DNA of 64,000 bases, from positions 38,728,430 to 38,792,429 of the forward strand of contig OZ007571.1 in the NCBI GenBank assembly GCA_963931925.1, written 5' to 3'. Below are positions 12,078 to 22,112 of this stretch, in pieces; positions within the stretch are counted from its first letter, which is position 1; every line of letters begins with the position of its first letter. Source of the stretch: Onchidella celtica (lineage: Eukaryota > Mollusca > Gastropoda > Systellommatophora > Onchidiidae). The position numbers were made by a program, and so were the translations under genes. The notes under the pieces are model-generated. The model worked only from the letters and a program-made list of their open reading frames with translations. It did no database searches and had not been told where the DNA came from.

Positions 12078-15000
12078 CTAGGCTCGACTAAGGTAGTCGG
12101 CGATATGATTGCTGGTTCCTGGAATTGGTTGAATAACGAAGGTGTACGGCTGTAAAGCCAATGCCCATCTAGACAAGCGTGGGCTGGACGAACGATTCTT
12201 CGACAAAAATGTCAGTGGCTTGTGGTCTGTCTGGATACAAAATTCTCGTCCCATGAGATAACGTCCTAGTTTCTGGACGGACCAGACAATGGCAAGACAC
12301 TCACGCTCTATCACAGAATACTTTCTTTCTCTCTGCAATAACTTCCTACTGACATAACATACAGGATGGAGACATTCGTTCTTCTCCTGTAGAAGACAAG
12401 CGCCGACACCAGAGTCCGACGCATCCGTTCTGAGGATAAAATTAGATCGAAAATCGGGTAATATCAGAATGGGTGACGATGATAATGCTGTCACCAAATT
12501 ATCAAATGATGTCTGACATTCAGACGTCCACTGGACCTTATCGGGTTGTCCCTTCTTAGTAAGGTCAGTAAGAGAAGATGACAAAGAGGAAAAATTTGGA
12601 ATGAACTTTCTGTAATAATTTAAAATTCCCACTAAGCTTCTGACTTGTTTCTTTGTTTTAGGGATTTGCAACCCTACTAACTTGTCAATTTTTGTTTCTT
12701 CAGGTCTCTGAACACCTCTACCCACAATATGTCCTAAGAATACTATCTCTGGACATGCCAAATCCATCTTTGCGGGTTTAGCAGTTAACCCAAAATGACG
12801 TAATCGTTTAAAAATTACTGTTAGTGTCTGAATATGATCAGACCATGTCGACGTATGGCATGCTATATCGTCAAAGAATGACACGACATTAGGTATGTCC
12901 TTCAACACTAGTCTCATTAATCGTGCAAACGTCGCTGGCGCGTTTACCAACCCAAATGGCATGACCTTAAATTGGAATAATCCAATGGGCGTTTGGAACG
13001 CCGTGTATTGTTTAGACTCCTCAGTAAGCGGGATTTCCCAATAACCTTTCGTTAAATCAATCTTGGAAAACCACGTGGACCCGGCCAATGAAGCTATTAA
13101 TTCCTCCTGAAACGGAATAGGCTCCCTATCGCCTACCGTAATAGTGTTCAATCTTCGAAAATCAATACAGAACCGCACCGATCCATCAAGTTTTTTCACG
13201 AGGACGATGGGTGATGAATACGGCGATGTTGATGGTTCTATCACATCTAACTTCAACATTGACTCAACTTCCTTTATGACTCTATCTCTCGAAGAAAAAG
13301 GCAACGGATACGGTCTAAGAAATACTGGCTTATCCGAAGTCAACTTTATTTGGTGCTGGATCACCGTAGTGCGACCCGGCAAATCCGTAACAACATCCGG
13401 AAATGACGCTAACAGGGTCTCAAGTTCCCTACTCCTTGAACTGGTAAGGTCAGGGTTAATTTTTACGTCCCTGTAACCTTGTGTCGGAGTTAACTCCGGC
13501 AATTGAATTTGTAACTCTTCCTGCGCCTCGGTGTCGCTTACGTCACAGTCCAACTGGTCTACGACCCCCGTACAAGCAGTAGAGAAGACAGTCTCCTCTG
13601 GTCTTGTCTGTGCACACAGATACTGTGGTCTCTCATAAAATCTCTGTAGCATATTAACATGGAAAACCTTACTCGCTCCATCAATGTGGATAGCGTAATC
13701 TACCTTTGAAACAACTCGCTCAATAACATAAGGACCTTTCCATGTCATCAATAACTTATTATGGTCCGTAGGTAACAACAACAGAACCTTGTCTCCTGGC
13801 TTAAAAATTCTCAGTTTGGAACCTCTATCTTTATAGTCTTTTGCTCTTTTCGAAGCGATACCAGAAGCTTCTTCCGCTATAGTGCGCGCTGAAGATAGTC
13901 TTTCTCTTAAATCAACAAGGTACTGAAACACCGAAATCTGCTCATCGTCTCCCGATGATGGCGACGTCATCATGTCCCGAAGAACATCAGTTGGGCCCCT
14001 GGGACTACGACCGTACATCATTTCGAACGGCGAGAATCCCGTTGACTCCTGCCGTACCTCTCTGTACGCGAATAACACCGCAGGGATATATCTATCCCAA
14101 TCTTTAGGGCGATCCGCAGCTACCTTACGCAGCATCGACTTTAACGTCGAGTTCAATCTCTCGCACATGCCATTAGCCTGCGGATGATAAGGGGTGGTAG
14201 TGATGGGTTGTATACTGAATAATCGGAACAATTCCTTCATCATCTGCGACGTAAATTGCGCGCCCCTATCAGACAGAATTTGCTCTGGTATTCCTACCCT
14301 AGCGAAAATTGCAAACAATGCTTCCGCGACTGCCTCAGACGTTATGGTCCGCAGAGGAACCGCCTCTGGCCATCTCGTAGCATTACATATGACCGTTAAG
14401 AAAAATCGATTCCCCCTATCGGTCGCTGGGTGAATGGGGCCCACAAGGTCTATCGAGACCTTTTTAAACGGTTCCGAGACCGTGGGGATCTTCTGAAGAG
14501 GAGCCTGGGGTGTACGACCCTTATGCGTCGTCTTTTGGCACGCACTGCACGTCTTACAATAGACCTGTACATCTCTGTGGATCGATGGCCAGTAAAAATT
14601 TTTAAGAACCCTTTCTTTGGTTCTAGCTATCCCCATATGACCCGCTAATGGGACATCATGTGCCAAATGCAATACTGTTGCGATCAGCAACGCTGGCACA
14701 ACGACCTGCTTTAAAATGGAGGACACCGTTACATACTTACGGAACAGAATGCCCGCCTGAACAATAAAGGAGGACGACCCGTTCTTATATCTCCTCGTTT
14801 TCTCGGTTCGCGCTTCCCCAAAACATGGGTTTAATGATGGGTCCTCCCTTTGTAATCTCGCCAAGCGCTCCGGCGTGATGTCTAGGTTGACCGCTGGCGT
14901 AGCCAAAGGTCTAATCTTGTCTTTATCCGCTACCCGTCGGCGTGTTTCGACCGCGGCGCAAAAGTCAATACCTTTTGATTGCGACCATGCTTGCACGTTC

Positions 15001-16715
15001 TCATCGGAAGGGGAACCTACCCGTGATACATTCCCAATGATGAGCTGGGCGCCTGGGAACCAACCAACGACTGCCTCGACTTCCCCGCTAAGGAAAGGTG
15101 TATCTATCATTATTTTTGCCATGGGTAGTTTCTCAATGGCCCCCGAAAATTGGATGCACGGGACAGTCTCACCTGTAAGCTGTGAATCCCGAATGCAGTC
15201 CCTATGCACTCCCACAACGGTAGATCCTGTATCTCGTAAAACCGAGACCGGTTCGTCCCCAACAAACCCCGGATAAACCCTAAGACCACCTCCTGTATGA
15301 CATGAATTTATAACGGGGATCTTTCTCCCACAAGGTAAAACACCGGAAGATAATAACTTCTCACAACTGGGACACTTAGAATACTGTCCGCCTCCGTTGT
15401 CCGATGTAACGCACGCAGCCGCATGATGAAATTTATTTGGGGAACATGGACTGGAGCTACTGTCCACGTTCGCCGCTATCCTACCTGCAGGGCAGTTCAC
15501 GCTGATGTGATCTGCTCTTCCGCAGTTCCAACACTTCGCGGCCCTACACTCGCGCGAAAAGTGACCCACGCGTCCGCAAGTCCAACACTCCGCTCCCTGT
15601 GCTGCCCTAGGCCTGGGTCCCCGTGACCCCTCGCGACCGGAACTAGAGTCCCTATGCCGTCGGTCATCGGCAAAGGTCACAACTCGCCCCCGGCCATTAC
15701 CGCGACCTAGCCCTCCTGCTCGGTCAAACTTACCGGATCCAAACGCCGGTGATTGGTGAAAGCCCCTATGCTGCCCCTGGGCTTGCCCGCTATAGGCACC
15801 ACGCTGACGCGACCTGTCCCTAAGTCCTGCCGGCGACCCCTCGACAACGGCGACGTATCCAGCATCTTGGACGTACGCCCTGGCGACTGGTTTGGACGGA
15901 TGCGCCGTACGGTATGCTTCCGCCAACTTAGACGCCTCCTGCACCGTCGCGGGTTCGTTCTCTTTCAGGAAAGCCACCAGATCTTTGTGGCACGAAGCGT
16001 ACAGCTGGTCACGGATCATTAAGTCTTTCAGTTTAGCAAAATCCGTGCCCACATGCGCCAAGTCTACCCAGTTCGCGAAATACTCCGTTAGTCTCGCGAC
16101 GAAGGCAGCAAAGTCCTCCCTGGTATCTGCACGTGCTCGCCTAAACTGCTCCCGGAAATATTCCTCGGTACGCGCAAATCGGCGAAGCAGCAAAGCCTTC
16201 AGCTTATCGTAGTCTTGCACGTCTTCGCGCTGTAGCTCTTTAAAGTAGGTTAACGCTCGCCCCTGCAATAGCGACGCCAGGTACGTGGCCCATAATTCCT
16301 TATTTTCCCCCCATTGCAATTGTGCGTTCAGTTCGAACCTGTAAAGGAAGGCGTCTATGTCGTCCTTCCGGTCGTCGAACGTAGGGAGCTTAATCCTAAC
16401 GCCACCTTTATTGTGTACCTGCCGCTCAACCGTTTCCGTTGGCGTATTCTTCTTGAGTTCTAACTCGGCGATTCTTATTCGCGCCTCTCTCTCCTGCTGC
16501 TTATCTTCTAACTCCTTTAACTTAAACTCCCTTTCCTCTTGCTTATCCTTAGCCTCTCTCTCCTGCTCCTGAGCCTTAGCCTCTTTTTCTCGCTCTCTAT
16601 CCTTAGCACGCTCATCGCGCAAATCCGCCTGCTGTTCTTTGATCCAGCCGCGTAGCTCCTCTCCCTCAAGGCCAAGTTCCTTACCCAACTTCATTAATTG
16701 TTGGAGTTCCGCCAT
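12078..16715 (-). CDS. Gag-Pol polyprotein with integrase before reverse transcriptase (Gmr1-like)
   Basis: 1545 codons, ATG to stop, no interruptions. Order: a charged Glu/Lys/Arg-rich, probably coiled-coil N-terminus (about 25-90); a Gag/capsid-like region (about 105-270); a basic Gly/Arg-rich linker; two CX2CX4HX4C zinc knuckles (377-390, 395-408); a protease with DTG (495-497); the integrase HHCC module (H686, H693, C723, C726); the integrase core with D756, D816 and E852 (exact D,D35E spacing); and a GPY/F module (GPY, 994-996). Only then comes reverse transcriptase, with D1220 and FFDD (1280-1283), followed by RNase H (D1431, E1470 or E1472, D1497, D1540). Ty3/gypsy elements normally read RT-RNase H-integrase. 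The integrase-first order is the hallmark of Gmr1-like elements, first described from deuterostomes. All catalytic residues I can check are present. It is presumably made as one polyprotein and cut by its own protease. The start is supported by the matching MAELQ start in element 2. Confidence 0.95.
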   Translation of the reverse strand: MAELQQLMKLGKELGLEGEELRGWIKEQQADLRDERAKDREREKEAKAQEQEREAKDKQEEREFKLKELEDKQQEREARIRIAELELKKNTPTETVERQVHNKGGVRIKLPTFDDRKDDIDAFLYRFELNAQLQWGENKELWATYLASLLQGRALTYFKELQREDVQDYDKLKALLLRRFARTEEYFREQFRRARADTREDFAAFVARLTEYFANWVDLAHVGTDFAKLKDLMIRDQLYASCHKDLVAFLKENEPATVQEASKLAEAYRTAHPSKPVARAYVQDAGYVAVVEGSPAGLRDRSRQRGAYSGQAQGQHRGFHQSPAFGSGKFDRAGGLGRGNGRGRVVTFADDRRHRDSSSGREGSRGPRPRAAQGAECWTCGRVGHFSRECRAAKCWNCGRADHISVNCPAGRIAANVDSSSSPCSPNKFHHAAACVTSDNGGGQYSKCPSCEKLLSSGVLPCGRKIPVINSCHTGGGLRVYPGFVGDEPVSVLRDTGSTVVGVHRDCIRDSQLTGETVPCIQFSGAIEKLPMAKIMIDTPFLSGEVEAVVGWFPGAQLIIGNVSRVGSPSDENVQAWSQSKGIDFCAAVETRRRVADKDKIRPLATPAVNLDITPERLARLQREDPSLNPCFGEARTEKTRRYKNGSSSFIVQAGILFRKYVTVSSILKQVVVPALLIATVLHLAHDVPLAGHMGIARTKERVLKNFYWPSIHRDVQVYCKTCSACQKTTHKGRTPQAPLQKIPTVSEPFKKVSIDLVGPIHPATDRGNRFFLTVICNATRWPEAVPLRTITSEAVAEALFAIFARVGIPEQILSDRGAQFTSQMMKELFRLFSIQPITTTPYHPQANGMCERLNSTLKSMLRKVAADRPKDWDRYIPAVLFAYREVRQESTGFSPFEMMYGRSPRGPTDVLRDMMTSPSSGDDEQISVFQYLVDLRERLSSARTIAEEASGIASKRAKDYKDRGSKLRIFKPGDKVLLLLPTDHNKLLMTWKGPYVIERVVSKVDYAIHIDGASKVFHVNMLQRFYERPQYLCAQTRPEETVFSTACTGVVDQLDCDVSDTEAQEELQIQLPELTPTQGYRDVKINPDLTSSRSRELETLLASFPDVVTDLPGRTTVIQHQIKLTSDKPVFLRPYPLPFSSRDRVIKEVESMLKLDVIEPSTSPYSSPIVLVKKLDGSVRFCIDFRRLNTITVGDREPIPFQEELIASLAGSTWFSKIDLTKGYWEIPLTEESKQYTAFQTPIGLFQFKVMPFGLVNAPATFARLMRLVLKDIPNVVSFFDDIACHTSTWSDHIQTLTVIFKRLRHFGLTAKPAKMDLACPEIVFLGHIVGRGVQRPEETKIDKLVGLQIPKTKKQVRSLVGILNYYRKFIPNFSSLSSSLTDLTKKGQPDKVQWTSECQTSFDNLVTALSSSPILILPDFRSNFILRTDASDSGVGACLLQEKNECLHPVCYVSRKLLQRERKYSVIERECLAIVWSVQKLGRYLMGREFCIQTDHKPLTFLSKNRSSSPRLSRWALALQPYTFVIQPIPGTSNHIADYLSRA

Positions 16716-17654
16716 TTCACAGATTTATGGTTATGGTATGTATTACCAAAACGGCTAACCTGTCGGTATGATCACTAACAACACGACCAGAGACCTGAGA
16801 TCACACCAGATATAACCACACCTACTTGTATCCAATACAATTCAGAAATTTACCTTTACAGCACAACTAATTCTATATTCATAAAATGTACTGCACTATT
16901 AATAATAAAAAAGAGTAGAAAAGACAAGAATAAGGAAATTCAATAGAAGGACCACAAGTACGTCAAGGACAACGAACCAGACTAGGACAAAGACCTAAAA
17001 AAGAGAATATAATGGAAAAAACTGCAACCTAACTACGCCGATTACACTACAAGGTACGAACAAGAACAGAGTCTGAAAAAAAAGAACGTATCTATAGATA
17101 GGGAAGAGAGGGACAAGAGAAACGTCTTCCTAAAACAACGAGGAAGATAGAACGCTACAACTAAACAAAAATACAGGTCCCTACAGAACTGTTCACTGTG
17201 ATGAACGAAGTTCCAAAGTTTACCACACCTTTTTAAAAGGATAAACTAAGTTCAACACAGCAAACCCGCGCCACCGCCCGTATAACCTATAACGCCAACA
17301 ACAGCAAAAACAGGGAAAAAGACAGATTAAAGGAACAGCCCCCGATCCAGGGCACAAAATTTCAGTTTCACTTAACTTCGAATTTTGAGTTTAACTCCTC
17401 CCCTTAATCGGAGCTCTGGCCGCTTGTCTCCTCAGGCTGCACGCACACACTCTGGAAAGTTTAAATACACATTAATACCTATTCATAGCAATACATGCAT
17501 CAATACATATTATTATTCATAAACATACATAAATCATATCATCATGAAATTTCCATTCATCCCACGAACAAAGACAACAGCACGAATTCCTAGCACAACA
17601 GAAAAACAACTAGATATAACGAATACACAATGTCAAAATGACCACAGGTAACCA
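16716..17654 (-). other. 5' leader of element 1
   Basis: About 940 bp of A-rich sequence between the primer-binding site and the gag ATG, with no ORF. A homologous leader of similar length precedes gag in element 2. Packaging signals would be expected here, but none can be named from sequence alone. Confidence 0.7.
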
Positions 17655-17667
17655 GGACGAGCCCCCA
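17655..17667 (-). promoter_or_regulatory. Primer-binding site, tRNA-Pro type
   Basis: On the minus strand TGGGGGCTCGTCC lies one base inside the 5' LTR. It matches the first 13 bases of the classic tRNA-Pro primer site (the one used by murine leukaemia virus). An identical 13-mer lies in the same place in element 2. Confidence 0.85.
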
Positions 17668-17668
17668 G

Positions 17669-18849
17669 TGTCACAAATCCCAGACTGGGAGATGTAATAG
17701 TTTATGACAGGACGACAATCACGAACAAACAAGTTTAACACTTAACAAAACAATCCATCAGACTCACACATTTATTAAACATACTTATACATATAATAGC
17801 GCAATTACATATATTATATTATTGAAATGACTGCCGTACAACGGCCTTATTCTCACACACACGCTCCCTCGGATCCACAATCCGGTAGTTACTCCTAAAG
17901 GCACTTCGGCCTCAGCCTCTCCCCTCAGGGTCTTAATAGTACATTAATGATTCACTGGCACCGCAGTCTCTCAATATCACCTTCCTATTGTCATACACCT
18001 TAGCACTCCCCTAGCACCTCCGCAGGGCAATAACACATTATTATTTCCATAGCCATCAACATGGCAACAACATAATATCAGTTCACGAGCCTATCAACAG
18101 GGCACAATATAGTATCTCATTCACTCTCATATCTACGTCCCTGTCCGTGGCCTGACTGCCACGACTTTATGTGCCTCTACTGTCCTGCACTGACAGCCTC
18201 ACTTCTGGCCTATGTGTGGCCTCCGGCCCTATGCTGGCCTATCCCCTGTGCTCATCGAGGTGGCTCTGCGGCCCGTCCCCGACACCTACAAGAATAACAG
18301 TACATTGGTATAATATCCTACCATTTCTATTCACTCCACCTCTCCTTACAACCCATGAAACGTACACACACTAGTTCACCTTTCACTCACCACACATCTT
18401 ACGGTAACACACTTCCATCGGAGTACACACTACTCACTCGCGCTACAAATCCATGAACTCACTTTCATCTATCGCTCGTGGCACACATTGCTATATCCAA
18501 TATCAAGGACTTCCACATTCCTCACATATACTTATTCACATCATGGTAATAGACGAATATAATATAATACATCAATCATAATAATCAATCAACATTCTAC
18601 ATACCAGTCATAACTGGAAAGACTCTCACTAGTCTTCTCGACTGCTTCCTTTTATCTCTGCCCGATGGGCTATTATTCACAGGTCCGATCCCTAGGACCT
18701 TCTAACTTGCAGTGATAGTTACACAGCGCTTTCGCCTCCTTCAGACCCCCCACTCATGACATGCACGACTTTCTCACTTGTCTCCGTGCGTTAATTTTAC
18801 TCTCCTCTCCCCCCGTAATTATTAACTATCGCTCACTCCACTCGTGACA
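17669..18849 (-). repeat. 5' LTR of element 1
   Basis: 1181 bp, apparently base-for-base identical to the LTR at 10540-11720. It is followed by the ATCAG target duplication at 18850-18854. Confidence 0.95.
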
Positions 18850-18854
18850 ATCAG

Positions 18855-19165
18855 TCTCACGGGTTCACTGCCTGTACGCTGGTGTACATATATCTCATTA
18901 TTCACACACTTTTTCTGTTTGTAAGCTGATGTATAATATGTATCTCATCATTCACAGTTTTTCTGTCTTTAAATTGGTATATGATTATATGCATCCCCTT
19001 ATTCACACAGTTTTTTCTCTTTGTAAGCTTGTGTACACACGTATCTCACTACCCAGAGTGTTTCTAAATGTAAGCTGGTGTATATTTTTATGTATCTCAT
19101 TATTCGCACAGTTTTTCTAAGTGTAAGCTGGTGTACATGTTTATGTATGTCATTATTCACACAGA
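18855..19165. repeat. Degenerate ~60-bp minisatellite
   Basis: About five diverged units share the pattern TTTTTCT…TGTAAGCTGGTGTA…TATCTCATTATTCACACA. The array continues on the far side of element 1 (10480-10534). The decay shows the array is old compared with the retrotransposon that split it. Confidence 0.75.
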
Positions 19166-19978
19166 ATAAAACCCTGTGAGCTTCACTTGTAAAACCGCGG
19201 CTGACAAAGACAGAAAATAACTATACTTAACGAACGCCCCGAAATAAAAATGATACACGATGATGTCTTGCCCCGGCTGCACTCAGGAATTCCTTGTGCA
19301 ATATAATTATTGAACCGAGCACGCAGTGACTCTCGTCCCAACCTTTCTTGAATTTCCTGGAATTTTAAAAAATCTATATAAATAAAATCAAGTTGGAAAA
19401 CTTACCACGAGAACTCAGAAACGTCAACAAAACCTAAAAACGTATAAGAAACATGCCGTTTTCACCAAACTTCATAATAAAAGATGTAGTTTGAGATGGA
19501 GGCATGAAATTATGGGTACAAACCTGTGGGCATACCGAGGGGTTTTTGCCATATTGCTGTACGTGACATTTTGCCGATTTGAGGGTTTTTTTTTTAATGA
19601 AGATGGTTCTCTCACTCCAAATTTCTTTATGATTGCATACGTCTCATTCCAATCGGTTAAAACCTTTTCGAGATATGTGTTTGTGACATAATCTTTTATG
19701 CGTTTTAGCCGCTTTGCCGACCAAATTTCAATCCTCATTTTCTCGAAAAGGCAAAGCAAAAATATGGCAAATGCACAACGATATAATTACTTGATTTTGG
19801 ATCAGCGAGTACAATTTCGAAACTCAGCCCTACCTTTCCACGTCAAGTGTCAAACACGTTTTTCCAGTCCGTTTTTCGTAAAAGAAAAAAACCCAAAAGT
19901 TCCTTCTTCCGGTGTCATCTTTCGGTAGCCCGGCGGCTCTTTCCGGTGCTGCATTAAATTTTTACGCTGTTTAAAACC
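19166..19978. other. Unassigned non-coding DNA
   Basis: AT-rich sequence. Short overlapping open frames occur on both strands near 19472-19928, but none shows a recognisable domain. Confidence 0.4.
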
Positions 19979-20775
19979 GTGAGTACTAAAATGCGGGTCA
20001 AAGTACTGTAAGCTCGGACACAGACTGAGCCATCATGCTTGCCTCTTTATAAAGCCCAGGCAAAGAAGAAAATAAAACGTCAAGAAAAACCGTGAGTACT
20101 AAAATGCGGGTCAAAGTACTGTAAGCTCGGACACAGACTGAGCCATCGTGCTTGCCTCTTTATAAAGCCCAGGCAAAGAAGAAAATAAAACGTCAAGAAA
20201 AACCGTGAGTACTAAAATGCGGGTCAAAGTACTGTAAGCTCGGGGACACAGACTGAGCCATCATGCTTGCCTCTTTATAAAGCCCAGGCAAAGAAGAAAA
20301 TAAAACGTCAAGAAAAACCGTGAGTACTAAAATGCGGGTCAAAGTACTGTAAGCTCGGGGACATAGACTGAGCCATCATGCTTGCCTCTTTATAAAGCCC
20401 AGGCAAAGAAGAAAATAAAACGTCAAGAAAAACCGTGAGTACTAAAATGCGGGTCAAAGTACTGTAAGCTCGGGGACATAGACTGAGCCATCATGCTTGC
20501 CTCTTTATAAAGCCCAGGCAAAGAAGAAAATAAAACGTCAAGAAAAACCGTGAGTACTAAAATGCGGGTCAAAGTACTGTAAGCTCGGGGACATAGACTG
20601 AGCCATCATGCTTGCCTCTTTATAAAGCCCAGGCAAAGAAGAAAATAAAACGTCAAGAAAAACCGTGAGTACTAAAATGCGGGTCAAAGTACTGTAAGCT
20701 CGGGGACATAGACTGAGCCATCATGCTTGCCTCTTTATAAAGCCCAGGCAAAGAAGAAAATAAAACGTCAAGAAA
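19979..20775. repeat. Satellite-like array, seven units of 113-115 bp
   Basis: Units begin at 19979, 20092, 20205, 20320, 20435, 20550 and 20665. The first two are 113 bp; later ones gain two bases (CTCGGACA becomes CTCGGGGACA) and are 115 bp. The last four are almost identical, so they arose by very recent amplification. Each unit contains TTTATAAAG and GTGAGTACT. It carries no stable ORF. Confidence 0.95.
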
Positions 20776-20808
20776 TTAGGGGAGGGATAGCCTTTGTGGA
20801 GAGATAGG

Positions 20809-20809
20809 C

Positions 20810-20853
<44 letters not shown>
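20809..20853. repeat. (CAA)n microsatellite
   Basis: About 15 CAA trinucleotides followed by an A-run. Between here and 21534 there is only AT-rich unassigned DNA, plus a C-run near 21241. Confidence 0.9.
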
Positions 20854-21534
20854 AAAAGAATAAATCTTCTGGAAAAAGAAACCTAGCATAATCAAACAGA
20901 AACATATAGAGACATGTAAAATAATAATAATATTTTGAAAAAAAAAAAATGATGATAAAGTCTAAAAATTTCAAGGAAAAAGATACAAAAGGAGATATAT
21001 ATAGAAATGAATAAGAAAAAAGTGACCGTAAATTAAAGAACCGGGCAATGGCATATTATTTTGCAAGAAAAAAGACATCCATGGTGAGAACTCGTGGGAA
21101 AAAAAAAAAAGATCAATAAGGTCAACATGCTTGAAATAGTAGAAAGATTTGTAGTTTTGCCAGCATATTGTACTTCAAACGATGCTAATCTAGCTGCTGA
21201 ACTACTCATGACCTCTCCGATAGCAACCGAACTTAGCTGACCCCCCCCCCCCCCACGTCTCCCGAGATCAAACAAAACACAATCGATCTATTGATTTGTT
21301 ACATTAGACGTACTCACATCACGGTGCTGTAAAGGTCTGATGGTCGATATGAGAGGGCCAGACATGCATACCCGCAAACACACCTGTGTACACACAGAGT
21401 CTCTCTACCAAAGACACAAAGAAACAGGCACTTAATGAAAGAAATGGGACGGGGAGCTGAAAGTAAGAAAATGAGAAAATGAAGCAGGCGGATAGACGGA
21501 CGAGTTGACACGAGCCAAGCAGGAAGATAAACAG

Positions 21535-22112
21535 TCGTGAGACAAACAGAAACGAGCAAAGCAGACAGACAAACAGAAATGAGCAAAGCAGACAGACAAA
21601 CAGAAATGAGCAAAGTAGACAGACAAAACAGAAATGAGCAAAGCAGACAGACAAACAGAAAATGAGCAAAGCAGAGAGACAAACAGAAATGAGCAAAGCA
21701 GACAGACGAACAGGCGTGAACCAAGCAAAGGGACAAATGAAAACGAGCCAGGCAGACGGACAAATAGAAATGAGTCAGGCAGACGGACAAATGGAAACGA
21801 GCCAGGCAGACGGACAAATAGAAACGAGCCAGGCAGACGGACAAATGGAAATGAGCCAGGCAGACGGACAAATAGAAACGAGCCAGGCAGACGGACAAAT
21901 GGAAATGAGCCAGGCAGACGGACAAATGGAAATGAGCCAGGCAGACGGACAAATAGAAACGAGCCAGGCAGACGGACAAATGGAAATGAGCCAGGCAGAC
22001 GGACAAATAGAAACGAGCCAAGCAAACGGACAAATGGAAATGAGCCAGGCAGACGGACAAATAGAAACGAGCCAAGCAAACGGACAAATAGAAATGCGCC
22101 AGGCCGACTAAC
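21535..22112. repeat. 27-bp minisatellite
   Basis: About twenty units of 27-28 bp of the form GGCAGACGGACAAATRGAAA plus YGAGCCA; the left third is more diverged (GCAGACAGACAAACAGAAATG-like). Because the period is a multiple of three, long frames stay open on both strands (331 codons on minus, 176 on plus). They encode 9-residue periodic peptides and are best read as artefacts. Confidence 0.85.

Larger units (their letters stand above)
10540..18849 (-). mobile_element. Full-length Gmr1-like LTR retrotransposon (element 1)
   Basis: An 8310-bp element in minus orientation, with two 1181-bp LTRs, a 5-bp ATCAG target duplication, a tRNA-Pro-type primer site, a polypurine tract and one uninterrupted Gag-Pol ORF (12078-16715). 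The LTRs begin TGTCAC and end GTGACA, a perfect 6-bp inverted repeat. By eye the two LTRs are identical along their length, so the insertion is very recent. Pol is Ty3/gypsy-like in sequence, but integrase lies upstream of reverse transcriptase, the order known for Gmr1-like elements. There is no env-like third ORF. With all parts intact, it may be mobilisation-competent; that is an inference. Confidence 0.95.

Noticed and set aside
13144..16572. Several 70-130-codon plus-strand ORFs
   Set aside because: They are antisense shadows of the Gag-Pol ORF; the same holds for those at 56943-58973.
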